From positions 620,001 to 684,000 of the forward strand of contig JASSKH010000041.1 of NCBI GenBank assembly GCA_031763025.1: DNA of 64,000 nucleotides, written 5' to 3'. The notes beneath the pieces are model-generated. The model saw only the letters and a program-made list of their open reading frames with translations. It was not told the origin of the DNA and did no database searches. Source of the stretch: Macrocystis pyrifera. Lineage: Eukaryota; Sar; Phaeophyceae; Laminariales; Laminariaceae. Position numbers and translations under genes: made by a program. Shown in pieces: positions 11,286-22,400 of the stretch (positions are counted from its first letter, which is position 1; each line of letters opens with the position of its first letter).

Positions 11286-14200
11286 CTACTGTTTCTGCTC
11301 TTCGGTAAAGACGGCAACCAAAGCTTTGGCCTCCGACCGGGCTTGGTCTGTCACCGTCTGCAGAGGCACGCCAGCGGATGAGGCCAAGACCTGTTATGGA
11401 CGTGTTCAAGGCAAAACTGTGTCATGATTTGAAAAAATGACTACTAAACGGGGCCGTGGACAAAACGATGGTGAAACAGCCCACAAGTTGGAGCTGAGCA
11501 GCGCTTTCACGCCTGGCAAAGGTGAAACAGCCCACGAGTTGGAGCTGAGCAGCGCTTTCACGCCTGGCAAAAACAACAGAGTGTTTTTCTCTACTCAGTA
11601 GCCGACGGCAGCACGACACTTCTAGAAGATAGAAGTGCTGTTGTAGTGCTTTCCACACCAAAGCACCCTCGTCGATAACAACAGCTAGACACAGAGACAG
11701 ATTTATCAGCACTGCTTCCATTGCGTCCACCGGTGTTTGTGACGAGGACCACAGAAACGCCGCGATTGGAATGGAATCATGTGACATGGGTAAACAATAC
11801 ATGCTGGACATTTGTTACAACGCAGCGCAGCATCGCTGTTGCGCACCGAAATGATGATCGACCAGGCGGGCTCGATGTTATTCCCTGCCGTACGTGCCGT
11901 TGAAACGATGCTGGTTCAACACAATCGCCAGTGCTGGACACGAATACACAGACAATGACTCAAGTGGTAACGCTACGCGTCACTCGCAGTACAAGTCGCA
12001 CTTCCTCTCTGCCGCCGTACCTTGCAATCTTCGTACTCGGGCTTGGTGCTGACAGCCACGCCGTCCAGCCAAGCCATCTGATGATAGTGACAAGCAAGGA
12101 AAGGGCACTGTAAATCTCAGGAGGTCCGTTTTCACACTTGCTGGTCTCTGGAGCGTCTCTCACATTGATCTCGAAAATCCTAATGTCGTCGGCCTGATCA
12201 ACTGCTATGAGCCCACTCGAGCAGTGCTTGGCGCACCTTGCGCCCTCTTGAACTTCTTCAGTCTTCAGTCTTCAACCGTCAGTGTGGTTTCGTTTCAGTC
12301 CACAGTACGACACACACCACGAAAATCGTGCGGTAGCTGCCGTCTTGATTTTGAGTCCCCAACCAAACCTTGATTCGCTTGCTGCCATCGGGTACCGCGC
12401 CGCACGAGCTTGAACCGCTTGACATCTATCCGTCGCCAACAACCCTAGGAAACTCCGGAATACGCGGTGCTACAAAGAAAAACACGCGGTCGGCGAAAAG
12501 TATTGGCGTAGGGAGGGTCGGGGTTGCATGGAAGCGCCACCCACCTTCACTCGCACGTCCCCGAATGACGTCGGTGCGGTCACTGTATTTCGCCGAAGGG
12601 CGCAGCGATCCACCAGACGTTTTCGGACGCCCAACGTGGTGCTCTCCTCAAACAGGAGACGCATCAAACGCCCGTGATCTTGCGGTTCGCACAGGACGTG
12701 AACCGTGAAGGCCGGGCGGCTCTTTTTCATCACGATGGGAGTAATCCAGACGTCAAGACTCCCTTTCTGCAGTAACTTCTCGGTGAGGTATCCCGCCGCT
12801 TCGCCGGTCATGTCGTCGATGTTAGCTTCCAGCACCCACAACTGCCGCGTGCTCCAGTCCCCCCCCTCTGCTCCAACAACAGCTGGAGCTCTCACAAAAA
12901 CTTCTTCCAGATCCAACGGCTCCTGCGCCTTGGCTGGTGCGGGCACATCCCCCACGATGACCCTCAAAATGTTAGGGTGCTTCTCAAAATCTTTCGTGCC
13001 TGCTCCGATGCCTGATACCGGGATAAATGGGGCAGATAGTCGATAGGAGCAATCAGTTGACATAATCGAGGTCAGCTTTCGCACTGCCAAACAAAATATG
13101 TCACTCTACCTCGCCAGATTGACGTAAGCACCAACATTACCTCAATTACTCATTTTATCGTAAGTATCCACACTACCGTAAATATCCATAGTACCGTAAG
13201 TACACACCTTACCGAAGTACCCACATTAACTACCTTCTTAAGTATCCACAATACCCTAAGTACCCACACTACCGCATGCACCCATATTAACGCAAGTACC
13301 CACGTTAACGCAAGTACCCACAACACCGTTAGTACCCACAATACCGTACCGACATTCCCGTACTTGACCATTTTCGCAAGTACCTACACATTGGCTTCTC
13401 ACCAATCGCCTGTGGCACGAAGAGCGGCGGTCTCCCAAACTCGGACGAAAGAACGCGAACCAGGGCTGCCCCTGTTGGTGTAACAAGCTCCCCTCTAGCG
13501 CTGTACAGAATCAATTCAGACGAATAAGACGGGGGCCGGGGGCAGGGTAAGGCAAACAGTACCACGTCAACCATATACGACACGGGATTACAATCGCGAC
13601 AACGCCATAGTAGAAGGCCAAGGCGTAGCGTTGCTTCTTGATTCAGCACGTCTACTACTATCAACAAAACACGGCCAAACGGCGACACGCGCATTTCTGA
13701 AAGGCCAAAACGTATCGTTGTTTCTTGATTCAGCCCATCTACTGGCTGTACGAAACATGGTTACCTTTTGGGTCCAGGACAGGTCGGCAGTCCAACCATC
13801 AAACGGAGAGTCGCTGGGGCGGGGACGGGAAGGATACCATGCGCAGTCCAAACTGTGCCCTGAAAAACAGAGAAGCAGTGCCACGCACAGTCAATCAAGG
13901 AACATTATACGTGTAAGGATGACGTTCATGAAAAAAACTCGTGCCGTCGACCTGGAGAAAATATTCAAGCTCGCCCTCTGCTCAACACGTCGTGTACAGG
14001 CAGTGAAGGCCGGAACGATCAACGTATTTTATATCAAGGTCGACGATGTGCTACATTTAGTTCGCAAGATGCTGGTGCCGAACGTCTATCGATTGCCTGG
14101 TGAGCGGATCAAGCAAGGGGGGGGGGGGTGCAGACAGCACCAACAATTGCAGCGTGGGAGGTAGCCTAACCCATGACTCTGACCTCGCTGAAGGGGAGGG

Positions 14201-16582
14201 CAGAGCAGTGGACCTTTTCCACGCCAAGAAGGTGCAGGGCGTACACGACGCCCACGGTGTCAATGATGCTATCGATTGCCCCGACCTCGTGGAAATGCAC
14301 CTGAGGAAGCAGTGGTTGATGCAATCAGCATGTATATGCTCCGGGCAACGCTCACCTCTCAAAACAAACCTCCGCGCACGCCGCAGTAATCGTTCCTGAC
14401 GAGACGTACTCACCAGCCCCAACTCCTGGTAATGTCCGAAAGCCACACCGACTTTGCTAACCTGTTCAAGTGTCGATCCGTGCGTCTTCGCTTCTGCTTC
14501 GCCAAGGGCGGTAAAAACCGCGATGCTGCGCTCCTTCACTTCTGCTGGAAGGGCTGACTCCGCCAGCATCTTGCTTATGACAGTCAGGTTTCGAACGGGG
14601 CCATGCTGGAAGACCTCGCCAGCGTCTGCTCAGTATTTTCGCAGGCGAGAGGTGAAGGTCTCGAAAAATATCCTTTAGCGACGCAGACAACAGAAGCTGC
14701 ACAATGTAGTCGGGATCGAGCCTGATGTACACATTCGTCACTTCCGGCACCATGCCCCACACCAGGCTCCCCGAAAGACGGCATAGCCAGGGGTTGCACT
14801 GATACGCATGTTTGCAAATCTCTTTCGCAACAACGACAAAGCTTTCGTTCACGATGACTGACACATGCACCACACTCAACCCTTCGAGAAAAACCAACTA
14901 TATCACTTTAATTCCAAGTGTTTTGTCCCCACATCGGGAGTGCAGTCCTAATTAAGCACACGCGATGTACATGATCTGACTTGATTACCTGCAGGGCAAA
15001 TTGCCGAAGTTGTTGCGATTTCCGGACTTTGACCTCCGCCGTCGGCATCTTCGTGCGTATGGCTGGCGCCGCGGCCATCACTTCGACTACCGTCATGGCT
15101 GTCGCTGAAGGCTTGAACATGGCCGTGATCGTGGCTATGACCATGGCTATGGCTATGGCTATGGCTATCACTGCCGTGGCTATGGCTATGGCTATGGCCG
15201 TGGTCACCATCCGGATCAGCGGACGTCTTCGGCACACTGGCCGGTCGATGTCCATACTTGCTGGCGACCTTGATGTGAGCGGCGGCGACGGAACCCTGAG
15301 CAGCAACGGCGGAGGAGCGAGCAACGGTGTGCCAACCGGGGTGTTTAGAGTGCTCGCGATGACGCGCTGGCCTTGGTGGGGGGGTGATGCCGTAATGGCT
15401 TCGTGCTGATGTGGAAGGCAGCTCAGCCATAGAGTTGCCTCGCAACCACTGCGTCCGTAAGTGGCTGGGCATAACGGTGACATTGATGTGATACGGCACA
15501 TCTGATGAACCCGTGTACCATACTCGTACGTTCGTTGCCATTGTTAATATTACGGGGGGGCATAGTACACAGGATCTACGGTACACACACAAACTTGTAT
15601 ACTTCCCTATTTTTATCAACAATATTTGCTCCTATTTACTATGGCCCCCCGCAATAGTCAAATCCAGTCCGGGGAGCGGGTGATAAGTGAAACCTAGCAT
15701 CACAAGAGAGGGCAGGATTTCCCCCGAAACTACCCACCTTCGTTAAAAAGGCCAGTGCTCGTACACACCGATACTACTACTGTACTCGTAGGTATCCGGG
15801 GTTGCTTTGACAGCTTTGGTACAACGTTTCTTGCGCAGGTGCCAACACTGGCGACGATCGTAGGCGACAAAGAGGCCCGGCGTGGACCCAAAACCAGTTG
15901 GACTATGCCGCTGGCGTATCGCTGGAGCTATTTCCAGCGAGAGGTCCGCAAGACCTCGCGCTATTGCGACTCTTCGAGAGGATCGCAACTCACCATTCCT
16001 TTCGTGACCTGGTGCAACTCGATATCCCACTCGTCCTTGATGGGGGAGATCGTCCTGAGGCCGGTCAAGAGCTCCTCCAAGGGAGCACCCTTCGTATGTT
16101 AGCAAAGGGGGCGATTCGATGGCAAAGGAAGTGAATTGGCGGGCATCGCATACAACGATACACCAGGAGTACCTCTCGCACTTTTTGTTGGAGCCCAGGC
16201 ACTACCTGGTACCTGGTACGTACCTGGTACGCATTGCGATTTGTTGTGTTCACGTATTCCTGGTGTAAGTGCGAGGTATACCAGAGGTAATGCTGGGCCT
16301 GACCAATGTTACTGGTAGACTCCAAGGCGACGCAGGACTGAATCCCATAGTTATCGTACTGGATGGAAGATCGGAGGTTGAGAGACCAGACTCCTCCAGC
16401 AGTAAACGAAGCAATCGTGAGGGTCAGAGTCGAAGCTATACGCTTCTACGCTGGTAGTTGAACAGCGAGTAGAGTAGCAGTAAGTTCGTAGAACGTAGCC
16501 CTAAACTCACCGCATCTAACAAAGCCGCCAGAAGCATATCTCCAGCCACGCCACTGAAACAGTCGAAGTACGCAATCTTCAT
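11286..16582 (-). CDS. larC: LarC, pyridinium-bisthiocarboxylate mononucleotide nickel insertase
   Basis: Ten exons on the minus strand: 16582-16511, 16089-15994, 15295-14989, 14628-14462, 14300-14184, 13859-13765, 13500-13403, 13011-12545, 12077-12021, 11390-11286. All junctions are GT-AG and phases agree throughout, giving 526 aa. LarC inserts nickel into the pincer cofactor used by LarA-type racemases and epimerases. Family motifs appear in order: [17 protein letters not shown] at the N-terminus, a His-rich loop, [59 protein letters not shown] and KPEYEDC. The His loop has 13 His within 28 residues, which together with flanking sequence makes the protein longer than bacterial LarC (about 400 aa). 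No plastid or mitochondrial presequence is evident, so it is probably cytosolic. It is head-to-head with rbfA. No other lar gene is seen in the window. Confidence 0.93.
11470..11571. repeat. 51-bp tandem duplication in last larC intron
   Basis: Two adjacent 51-bp copies beginning GGTGAAACAGCCCAC and ending CGCCTGGCAAA. They differ at one position (CACAAG / CACGAG). They lie within the intron between larC exons 9 and 10. Confidence 0.9.
13150..13370. repeat. minisatellite in larC intron 7
   Basis: About a dozen imperfect copies of an 18-bp unit close to TACCCACANTACCGTAAG on the + strand. They lie inside the intron between larC exons 7 (13500-13403) and 8 (13011-12545). The array is diverged and has no coding role. 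Confidence 0.85.
15125..15205. repeat. GGCTAT hexamer repeat encoding the LarC His-rich loop
   Basis: On the + strand GGCTAT is repeated in three blocks, with CACTGCC and CCGTGG interruptions. Read on the minus strand in the larC frame it encodes alternating Ser-His and Gly-His. The repeat is therefore coding, and its copy number sets the length of the putative nickel-binding loop. Confidence 0.85.
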
Positions 16583-16818
16583 GGTTACAAGCGAGTGTTG
16601 ATGGGCACAAAGCCGCTAACTACTGCGTCTACTTGTTCTGGTGTGATACTGAACTGCTGTCTGCTGTGCACTACTTGATCGAGTCTGGCTGACTGGTCAG
16701 ACAGGTCGTCAGGTCCAATGGTTGATTCGGTCATACCAAGGGTTTCCATATAGAGCAATGGCGTTTTTATTAGGGGTTGATGTTCTACCGCGCCCATGAC
16801 ACGTTGACCCAGTGCAGC
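16583..16818. promoter_or_regulatory. shared promoter region of larC and rbfA
   Basis: Only 236 bp separate the larC start codon (minus, 16582) from the likely rbfA start (plus, 16819). Both core promoters and 5' UTRs must lie here or overlap the neighbouring gene. No TATA box is convincing. A bidirectional promoter is inferred from spacing alone. Confidence 0.55.
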
Positions 16819-17487
16819 ATGACAGCACCATCAGCGATGGCTCTCCGGCTCCTGTTGACCGCAGCTGCGTTCTTCTCCTTGAAAGGCTGCCGGGAAGTTT
16901 GTAGCTTCGTTGGTGTACCCATGACACCACGACGAGCGTGCTCGCACCAGCAAAGTTCGTTGGTAAGTCATGAACGGTGTTGGCGGAGCGGCTTGCGAAG
17001 ACCACGGGATGGGCGCCGAGAAATGGCGACGATGATGTCGCGGGGCAGCGCTTTTCGGTCCACCGGGGAGTCGAAGAGACAAGCTCGCGTATCTCAGCTC
17101 GTGACGGGAGAACTCGCAAAGATTTTGAGGCAGGGGCACGGGATCAAAACGAAGGACAGAATTGACGACGACGTGCGTTGCAAAATAGCCGTGGTTGACG
17201 TCGACATGTCACCAGACCTACGGACAGCGAAGGTGTTCATCTCTGTCTACGGGGACGTGATGGAGAAGCGCGAGGCCTACGCGTGGTGCGTGAAGAACAC
17301 CAAGCCGATCAGGATGGCGCTGGCGACGGAGCTGAAGGGGATGAAGCGAGTGCCGGAACTGTTTTTCAGGGACACGGACATCGGCGCGGCGGTCGATTTG
17401 ATGGCGCTGATTGACAGGGTTTCGGACAGCGACGAAGCTAGCGCGCGGCGGCGGCGGCGAGAGAGAGCAGCGGCAACGACGAGATAG
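16819..17487 (+). CDS. rbfA: plastid ribosome-binding factor A (RbfA)
   Basis: RbfA binds the 30S subunit and helps mature the 5' end of 16S rRNA. The ORF has a hydrophobic signal peptide (MALRLLLTAAAFFSL) followed by CSFVGVP, an ASAF-like plastid motif, so the product should act in the plastid. The RbfA domain starts at RVSQLVTGELAKIL and includes DVDMSPDLRTAKVFISVYGD and the FFRDTDIGAAVDL end. ATG codons exist at 16777, 16819 and 16837; 16819 or 16837 places the signal peptide at the N-terminus. As read, the frame ends at 17487 just after a CGG/GA microsatellite. A strongly acidic reading frame continues to 17609 in another phase, which suggests a frameshift or a length change in that microsatellite. 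Confidence 0.85.
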   Translation: MTAPSAMALRLLLTAAAFFSLKGCREVCSFVGVPMTPRRACSHQQSSLVSHERCWRSGLRRPRDGRREMATMMSRGSAFRSTGESKRQARVSQLVTGELAKILRQGHGIKTKDRIDDDVRCKIAVVDVDMSPDLRTAKVFISVYGDVMEKREAYAWCVKNTKPIRMALATELKGMKRVPELFFRDTDIGAAVDLMALIDRVSDSDEASARRRRRERAAATTR

Positions 17488-17609
17488 AAGGGTTCGAGGG
17501 CCTGACAGAGGAAGATTTCTTCACGTTCGACTTCGACGAGAATGATGAGGACGAGGATAATGTCGGGTTTGATATTGAAGAAGAGGATGGTGACGGTGAC
17601 TTGCAGTAG
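17488..17609 (+). other. out-of-frame acidic C-terminal tail of RbfA
   Basis: In the frame ending with TAG at 17607-17609 the sequence encodes a run rich in Glu, Asp and Phe (for example EGLTEEDFFTFDFDE). It looks like a natural acidic tail. It is reached from the rbfA frame by a net change of one missing or two extra bases within the CGG/GAGA tract at about 17446-17467. Confidence 0.6.
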
Positions 17610-19420
17610 CGGGTTAGTGGGGGGGGCATGTTTATCATGGAGTAATTAGCACGTGAAACGGTCCGCGATTTTATGCGTGTTTCCCGTTCGTTTCGTTAAT
17701 TTCAACTATTAATATTAATAGTACTCGTAACTGCCGTAAAGGAGTGGGAAGGGGACTTACCAATTGCGTTTCTGCCCGAGTCTGCATGAATACGTATGCT
17801 GTATGCGCTCATGTGCCACTGGTTTATCGGACTCGGCCATCATCAGTAGTCCGCCTAGCCCCGGCCCACCCTGCTCTGCTTGTGGAGGTGTTGCTCTGCT
17901 TTTTTTACAAGGGGCGCAATGAGTGCAGCGTCCAGTTGGCCCGCTGTTTTTGGAAGTCAGCTTCCGGAGCCGATGCAGGTATATACAAAGGATTTACTTA
18001 TACTCGTGATCGTAGGACGTTGGAGAGGTTGTGACTTGTGCATGATGGCGTCGAACCCGTCTGAATTTTGCGTCTTTTTCACACCGGCTGCTCCTTTGAG
18101 AGCACTCGATTGCGCAGCATTTAGGTTTCTGTTTTCTGGAACAGCGAGAAATGGAATCATCGTTACAACATCAACAGTTTTATGAATCCAAGAACGGCGG
18201 ATGGCCAACCATGACTTTTTCATCATGTTTTCATGTCTGAGATTCTTGCTGTCTGACTCCTAGCTTAAGACCACGGGGCTGGTATCTCTGCCCGAAGGAT
18301 CAGTGCGTGCGGAGCCAGGGTGTGCTGGATTATCGTTGATTGGAGTAGAATTTACGGTAGAATGTGAAGGACAAGACACAAATCGGATTCATTGCGGCCC
18401 TTCATTCAGTAATGATATGACACTCATACCCTCTGTTCATGGCTTCTGTCGAAGCATTGTTTGTTACCCCATCTGTCGCAGCGGTATTTGTTAATTCATC
18501 TGTCGAAGCACTCTATATGTTAACCCCTCGGTGATGTTCTCTCCATCTATGCTCTCTGTCTCGAAGCTTGACTCATTTGGGACGCCGAGATAACGACCAA
18601 AACAACGACGACTTTGGTGCTATCAACTCTGTACGAGCAGCGTGAGCGCCGGCAGACCTGGTAGGATCGTGTTGCGTGCGTGCCGTGCGACTCCTTTCAT
18701 TGTGACTCGGACACCAATTTGTATTGTCCCCCAATCACGCAGTGGTCGATGCTGCAATCGTCACCTGGTGTCGCCAGTTTTTTCCTTGATGTCCCAAAGG
18801 GATTAAGACCGAGGAACTGGTACTTCGTTACGAAGAAGGGTCAGCACGGAGCCACGGTGTGCATTGGGTGGAGTAGAAGAACGATAGGGTGTGAAACACA
18901 GCAAACACACACATGATTCGCTGTGGTCCCCTGACTCTCATACCCTCTGGTTATTTTCGTGGGACGAACATGTTCCTGTCGGGCCTAACAAAACTGTTGA
19001 TCTCCGAACTGTTTAATCGATCACTTGATCGATTGACTTGCAGAGAGGGCCAGAGCATGCCCCCCAAGAATTCGCATTGATGTAGAATGTTTAATCATAT
19101 TTTATTTTACTGGCCTTGTGTTGATGCAAAAAACACGAGGTCCTCGGACTATCCCCTGAGAAGGTACCAGTTGTAGTTAACTACCTACTGTAAAATTGGG
19201 AGTTGCATCAAAGTACGAGTCTCCAAGACCCGCCGCCCTGCTTCACTCCGGTCTCCCGCAGCACGCGTCTGCCTGCGCCTGGACAACAACGCACTATACT
19301 TCCACAACCTCAAACGGTGGGTGAAACCCACGAAACAATTGCGTACGTTTGTATCAGTAGCTTCCAACGCCACCGACTGCTAGATTTTGTGCGCGCACGA
19401 TAAGCCGGTGGCACCAACGC
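17610..19420. other. 1.8-kb spacer between convergent rbfA and HERC-like gene
   Basis: Both neighbours end here. ORFs are short and lack motifs. A segment at 18587-18765 recurs at 39901-40075. A palindromic CTATTAATATTAATAG lies near 17706. Nothing else with recognisable function is seen. Confidence 0.6.
18587..18765 (+). repeat. dispersed repeat, copy 1
   Basis: Matches 39901-40075 in the same orientation with moderate divergence. Shared blocks include GACTTTGGTG / AACTTTGGTG, GAGCAGCGTGAGC and GTCCGTGCCG-type segments, then a CGGACACCAATTT / CGGACGCCAATTT block. The two copies lie outside exons. Class unknown. Confidence 0.6.
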
Positions 19421-22400
19421 TTACTCAAGACGGCTGCTGTCGCCGCCGTCGCCGCCGCTTTGCTCCCTGTTGCTTCGATTGGTGGCTTCGCTTTCCCAGC
19501 CGGGCATCTCATTGTCAGCTAAGCGGAAGTCGGCGTCCATCTCGATGCAGTTGTACATCGTGTAGCTGAGTTTTTCCGCCATCACCTTGTCCGATGAGTA
19601 TCGAGGCAAGTTGATGGAGAAGAAACAGGTGTGCGCTTTCGGGAGGTATTGGTCCGGGTCTTCCCTGGCCCCCTCCCCCGTGGGGCTGTGGATCTTGAAC
19701 TTCTGGTGGAAGTCGGCCGCCTGAGAAGGCAGCCGAGAGCGCGCCCACACGAAGCGCAGGAACTGCGAGCGATCGCGGTCGTCGAAGGCGCGTAGCACCC
19801 TCCAGAAAGACTGAATGTGTGCGTCAGACGGAGACATGTCGTCGTCGTACTCCGTGTTGCGCTCCAGCAGGTCTACGTCTACCCCAGGCCGCCCGCACGC
19901 CTGCAGCTCGATTTCCTCCCATGTAAACAGCGGGAGAGCAGCGCTCGGGACGACCGAGGTAAACCCGTCTCTCACGGCAAATAGCGCTCTGTCTCCCTCG
20001 CGAAGCCACGCCTGCGCTACTTTTTGAACGTAGAGCGACATATCCGACGATTTCATAGATGTTTCTCGCACCCCCGGACCCAACCCCGCCATTCTTTCGC
20101 GCGCGACGGCTGCCCTGGTAGATCCTTCGGGTGCCCCCGAAAGGACGGACTCCATCGCGAAGCCTTCGAGGTTAGCAAGGTCCGCCTGCTCGTCAACATT
20201 TGGGTTCGTCCGTTTCATAGAGGCTACCCGCTCGTGGATACTTTTGACAAAGGCGTGCGCCGTGGAGTCAATGTGCACAAGGTCCGCTTCCTGCAGTGCT
20301 TCTCCTACAAGCCCTTTCCAGAAAATTCGCGAGAGCCTCCATGGGGCTGCCACCCGACAACGGAGAGCAATTCCCATGAGCTGCCCTAGGAACCTGTACA
20401 TGCGCAAATAGCGCTGCTGTTGGACGTTCGCCTTCACCATAAATTCTACCTCCGCATCATCGCCACCGCCGTCTGATCTCGTGCTCGGTGTGGGCTCCAG
20501 AATAGGAAGCAGGCTCTGCCCGAGCTGGTGGAGGGTCGAGCCAAGCGCTTGCTTGGCATTGCCGGCTGTGGACGACGAAATGATAGACGTGAGCTCGGAG
20601 GCAACTTGGGTGAATATTTCTCGGTAGGGCCCACCATAGTCATCGACGCCTTCTCCCTCGAACTTCACCTATAAATAAGCGCCGTCAGGACAAAGAAAAT
20701 TAACATTCTCGCCTTGCTATCGCTTGCTCCAACCAAATAAAAAAAAACATGTGACGCATTTACTTCCCGTAGTGTCAGCACATTTTCCTGCTGTGTTGAT
20801 CTGGCGAGAGAGTATTCGAAAAACCGTCACAAATCCTACTGTAAGGGCCGGTCCTAACGGGGGCGAAAAAAAAACGAAATAAAAAACGACGGGCAGAACT
20901 AAAGAGCAAGTGAGCTCTATTGGTCGAATTAAAAAAAATAGAAATAGAGATCCCGATACCTCCGTTTTCACATTTCGATTTTTTCAAGTCCCAGAGGACT
21001 TAAAAAAAACGAAATGGGTGCCAAATAAACGAAATATGAGATACCCACGGTCGAAGGGGAACATAGGAGGAGCTCGAAGCGTTGGGATGAAGTTCCGATA
21101 AGTTTCTACGACCGGTTGGCAAGCGCACGATGGTCGAGGTAGTCCATGTGGCTGCCACGAGGCTTGTCTGCTGACGTCGAGCGTATATGGGTAGGGAATC
21201 ACCATGGGGTGCCCTCGCAAGAAACCGGGGATCAGGATCAGGAAGTGGCTGTGACGGTATATTTTTCGACATGAGTCCCACTCAACATTCAAACGTCTGC
21301 CATCCAACAGCGATGGCTGATACACAAGTTCTAGAGCACTCCGGAGGGAGCGGGTTGAACCATGAGCACCACCTGCTGTGAAGGGTGCCTCACGTGCGCG
21401 AATTGTGTCTGTCTACCATCGCTGTCGAGTGCTATCGCCGGGAATCATGTGCTGTGGCGGTTGAGTCATTCTGAAGAATTGCACCGCGTAAAAAATCGAC
21501 GGCTTCTTCTCTTTGTGTCGTTTTTTTTTTTTCTCGTTAGAACTTAACGTGCTGTTTTTTACGAAGAACGAAAGTCTTTTGGTTTTATTTCGTTTTTTGT
21601 TCCTATATTTTTTTGCCCCCGTTAAGACCGGCCATATGTGCCAATTTAAAAGCCACAAAGAGTGAGTTAATGCCGAACAGTCATGACGTGCCCTGCCCAT
21701 TTTTTGCACTAAAGAGTAGGGCAAGAGACAGTGTTATGCATGCATAGACTCTAGTAGGCCCGACCCCTTCGCCGGGCACACACCGCTTTGTCGCTTGTTT
21801 CTCCTTGAATGCTGCATATTTTTTGTATAGAATTGAAGAAATCTGGATTTTTGAGATGCAACCCATCGCACTACTTCACGGCGATCTTTTGTCAGCGTCT
21901 GCGCGATGGTATATACGCTTCTAGCCCAACGGAATGCCACCTACTCCGTATTGAAAAAGAAATCGTCGCCAACAGTGAAATAGGGGCACACCTTAAACGT
22001 TCTTCTCTGGCCGTCGTCCATCGGGTGCATGTACCCCATACGCAGCAGAGACGCGTCAATACCACGAAGCTCACGGTATAGCTGGTGGAAAACCGACGTT
22101 CTCAGTCGAGCTTCAATGTCGGACGACTCCTGCCCCGCCACTGCCTTCAATCGATTCACCGTCACCTGCGGAAGATCCTCGGGATAGTCGTACTCGTCCT
22201 CAGCCCTTTTAGAGTGCGTGGTAGTGATGTTCACCGATTGCGACAGGGTTTTCTCCTTGGTCGACAAGAATATGCTTTGCCGCAAGCACACCAAGAGAGG
22301 ACCCAGCCCTCGGGTCGGATGTTTCCCAACCCCCACCGCAAGACCCCGGTGCCTAGAAGAACCCCCCCAGCAGAAGGTGCGCGATTCCGCTCGATCTGAT

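Larger units (their letters stand above)
19480..22100 (-). other. HECT catalytic domain of the HERC-like ligase
   Basis: The domain is split by the last intron (20669-21991). The exon junction reads RRTFK|VKFEGEGVDDYGGPYREIF, a classic HECT N-lobe segment. The C-lobe holds the catalytic Cys in KAHTCFFSINLPRYSS. It is followed by about 45 residues, including a polar tail, longer than the very short tail usual after HECT. Confidence 0.93.

Noticed and set aside
14057..14200. [12 protein letters not shown] stretch as larC exon after exon 5
   Set aside because: It resembles the PAPATL motif by chance. The true exon 13859-13765 has [14 protein letters not shown] and fits phase on both sides.
15898..16134. 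Plus-strand ORF of 78 aa opposite larC exon 2
   Set aside because: The minus strand encodes the expected LarC segment with correct splice sites; the + ORF has no support.
16963..17048. Strong GTAAGT donor and CAG acceptor inside rbfA (86 bp)
   Set aside because: Removal would put the signal peptide and RbfA domain in different frames. The frame is open without splicing.
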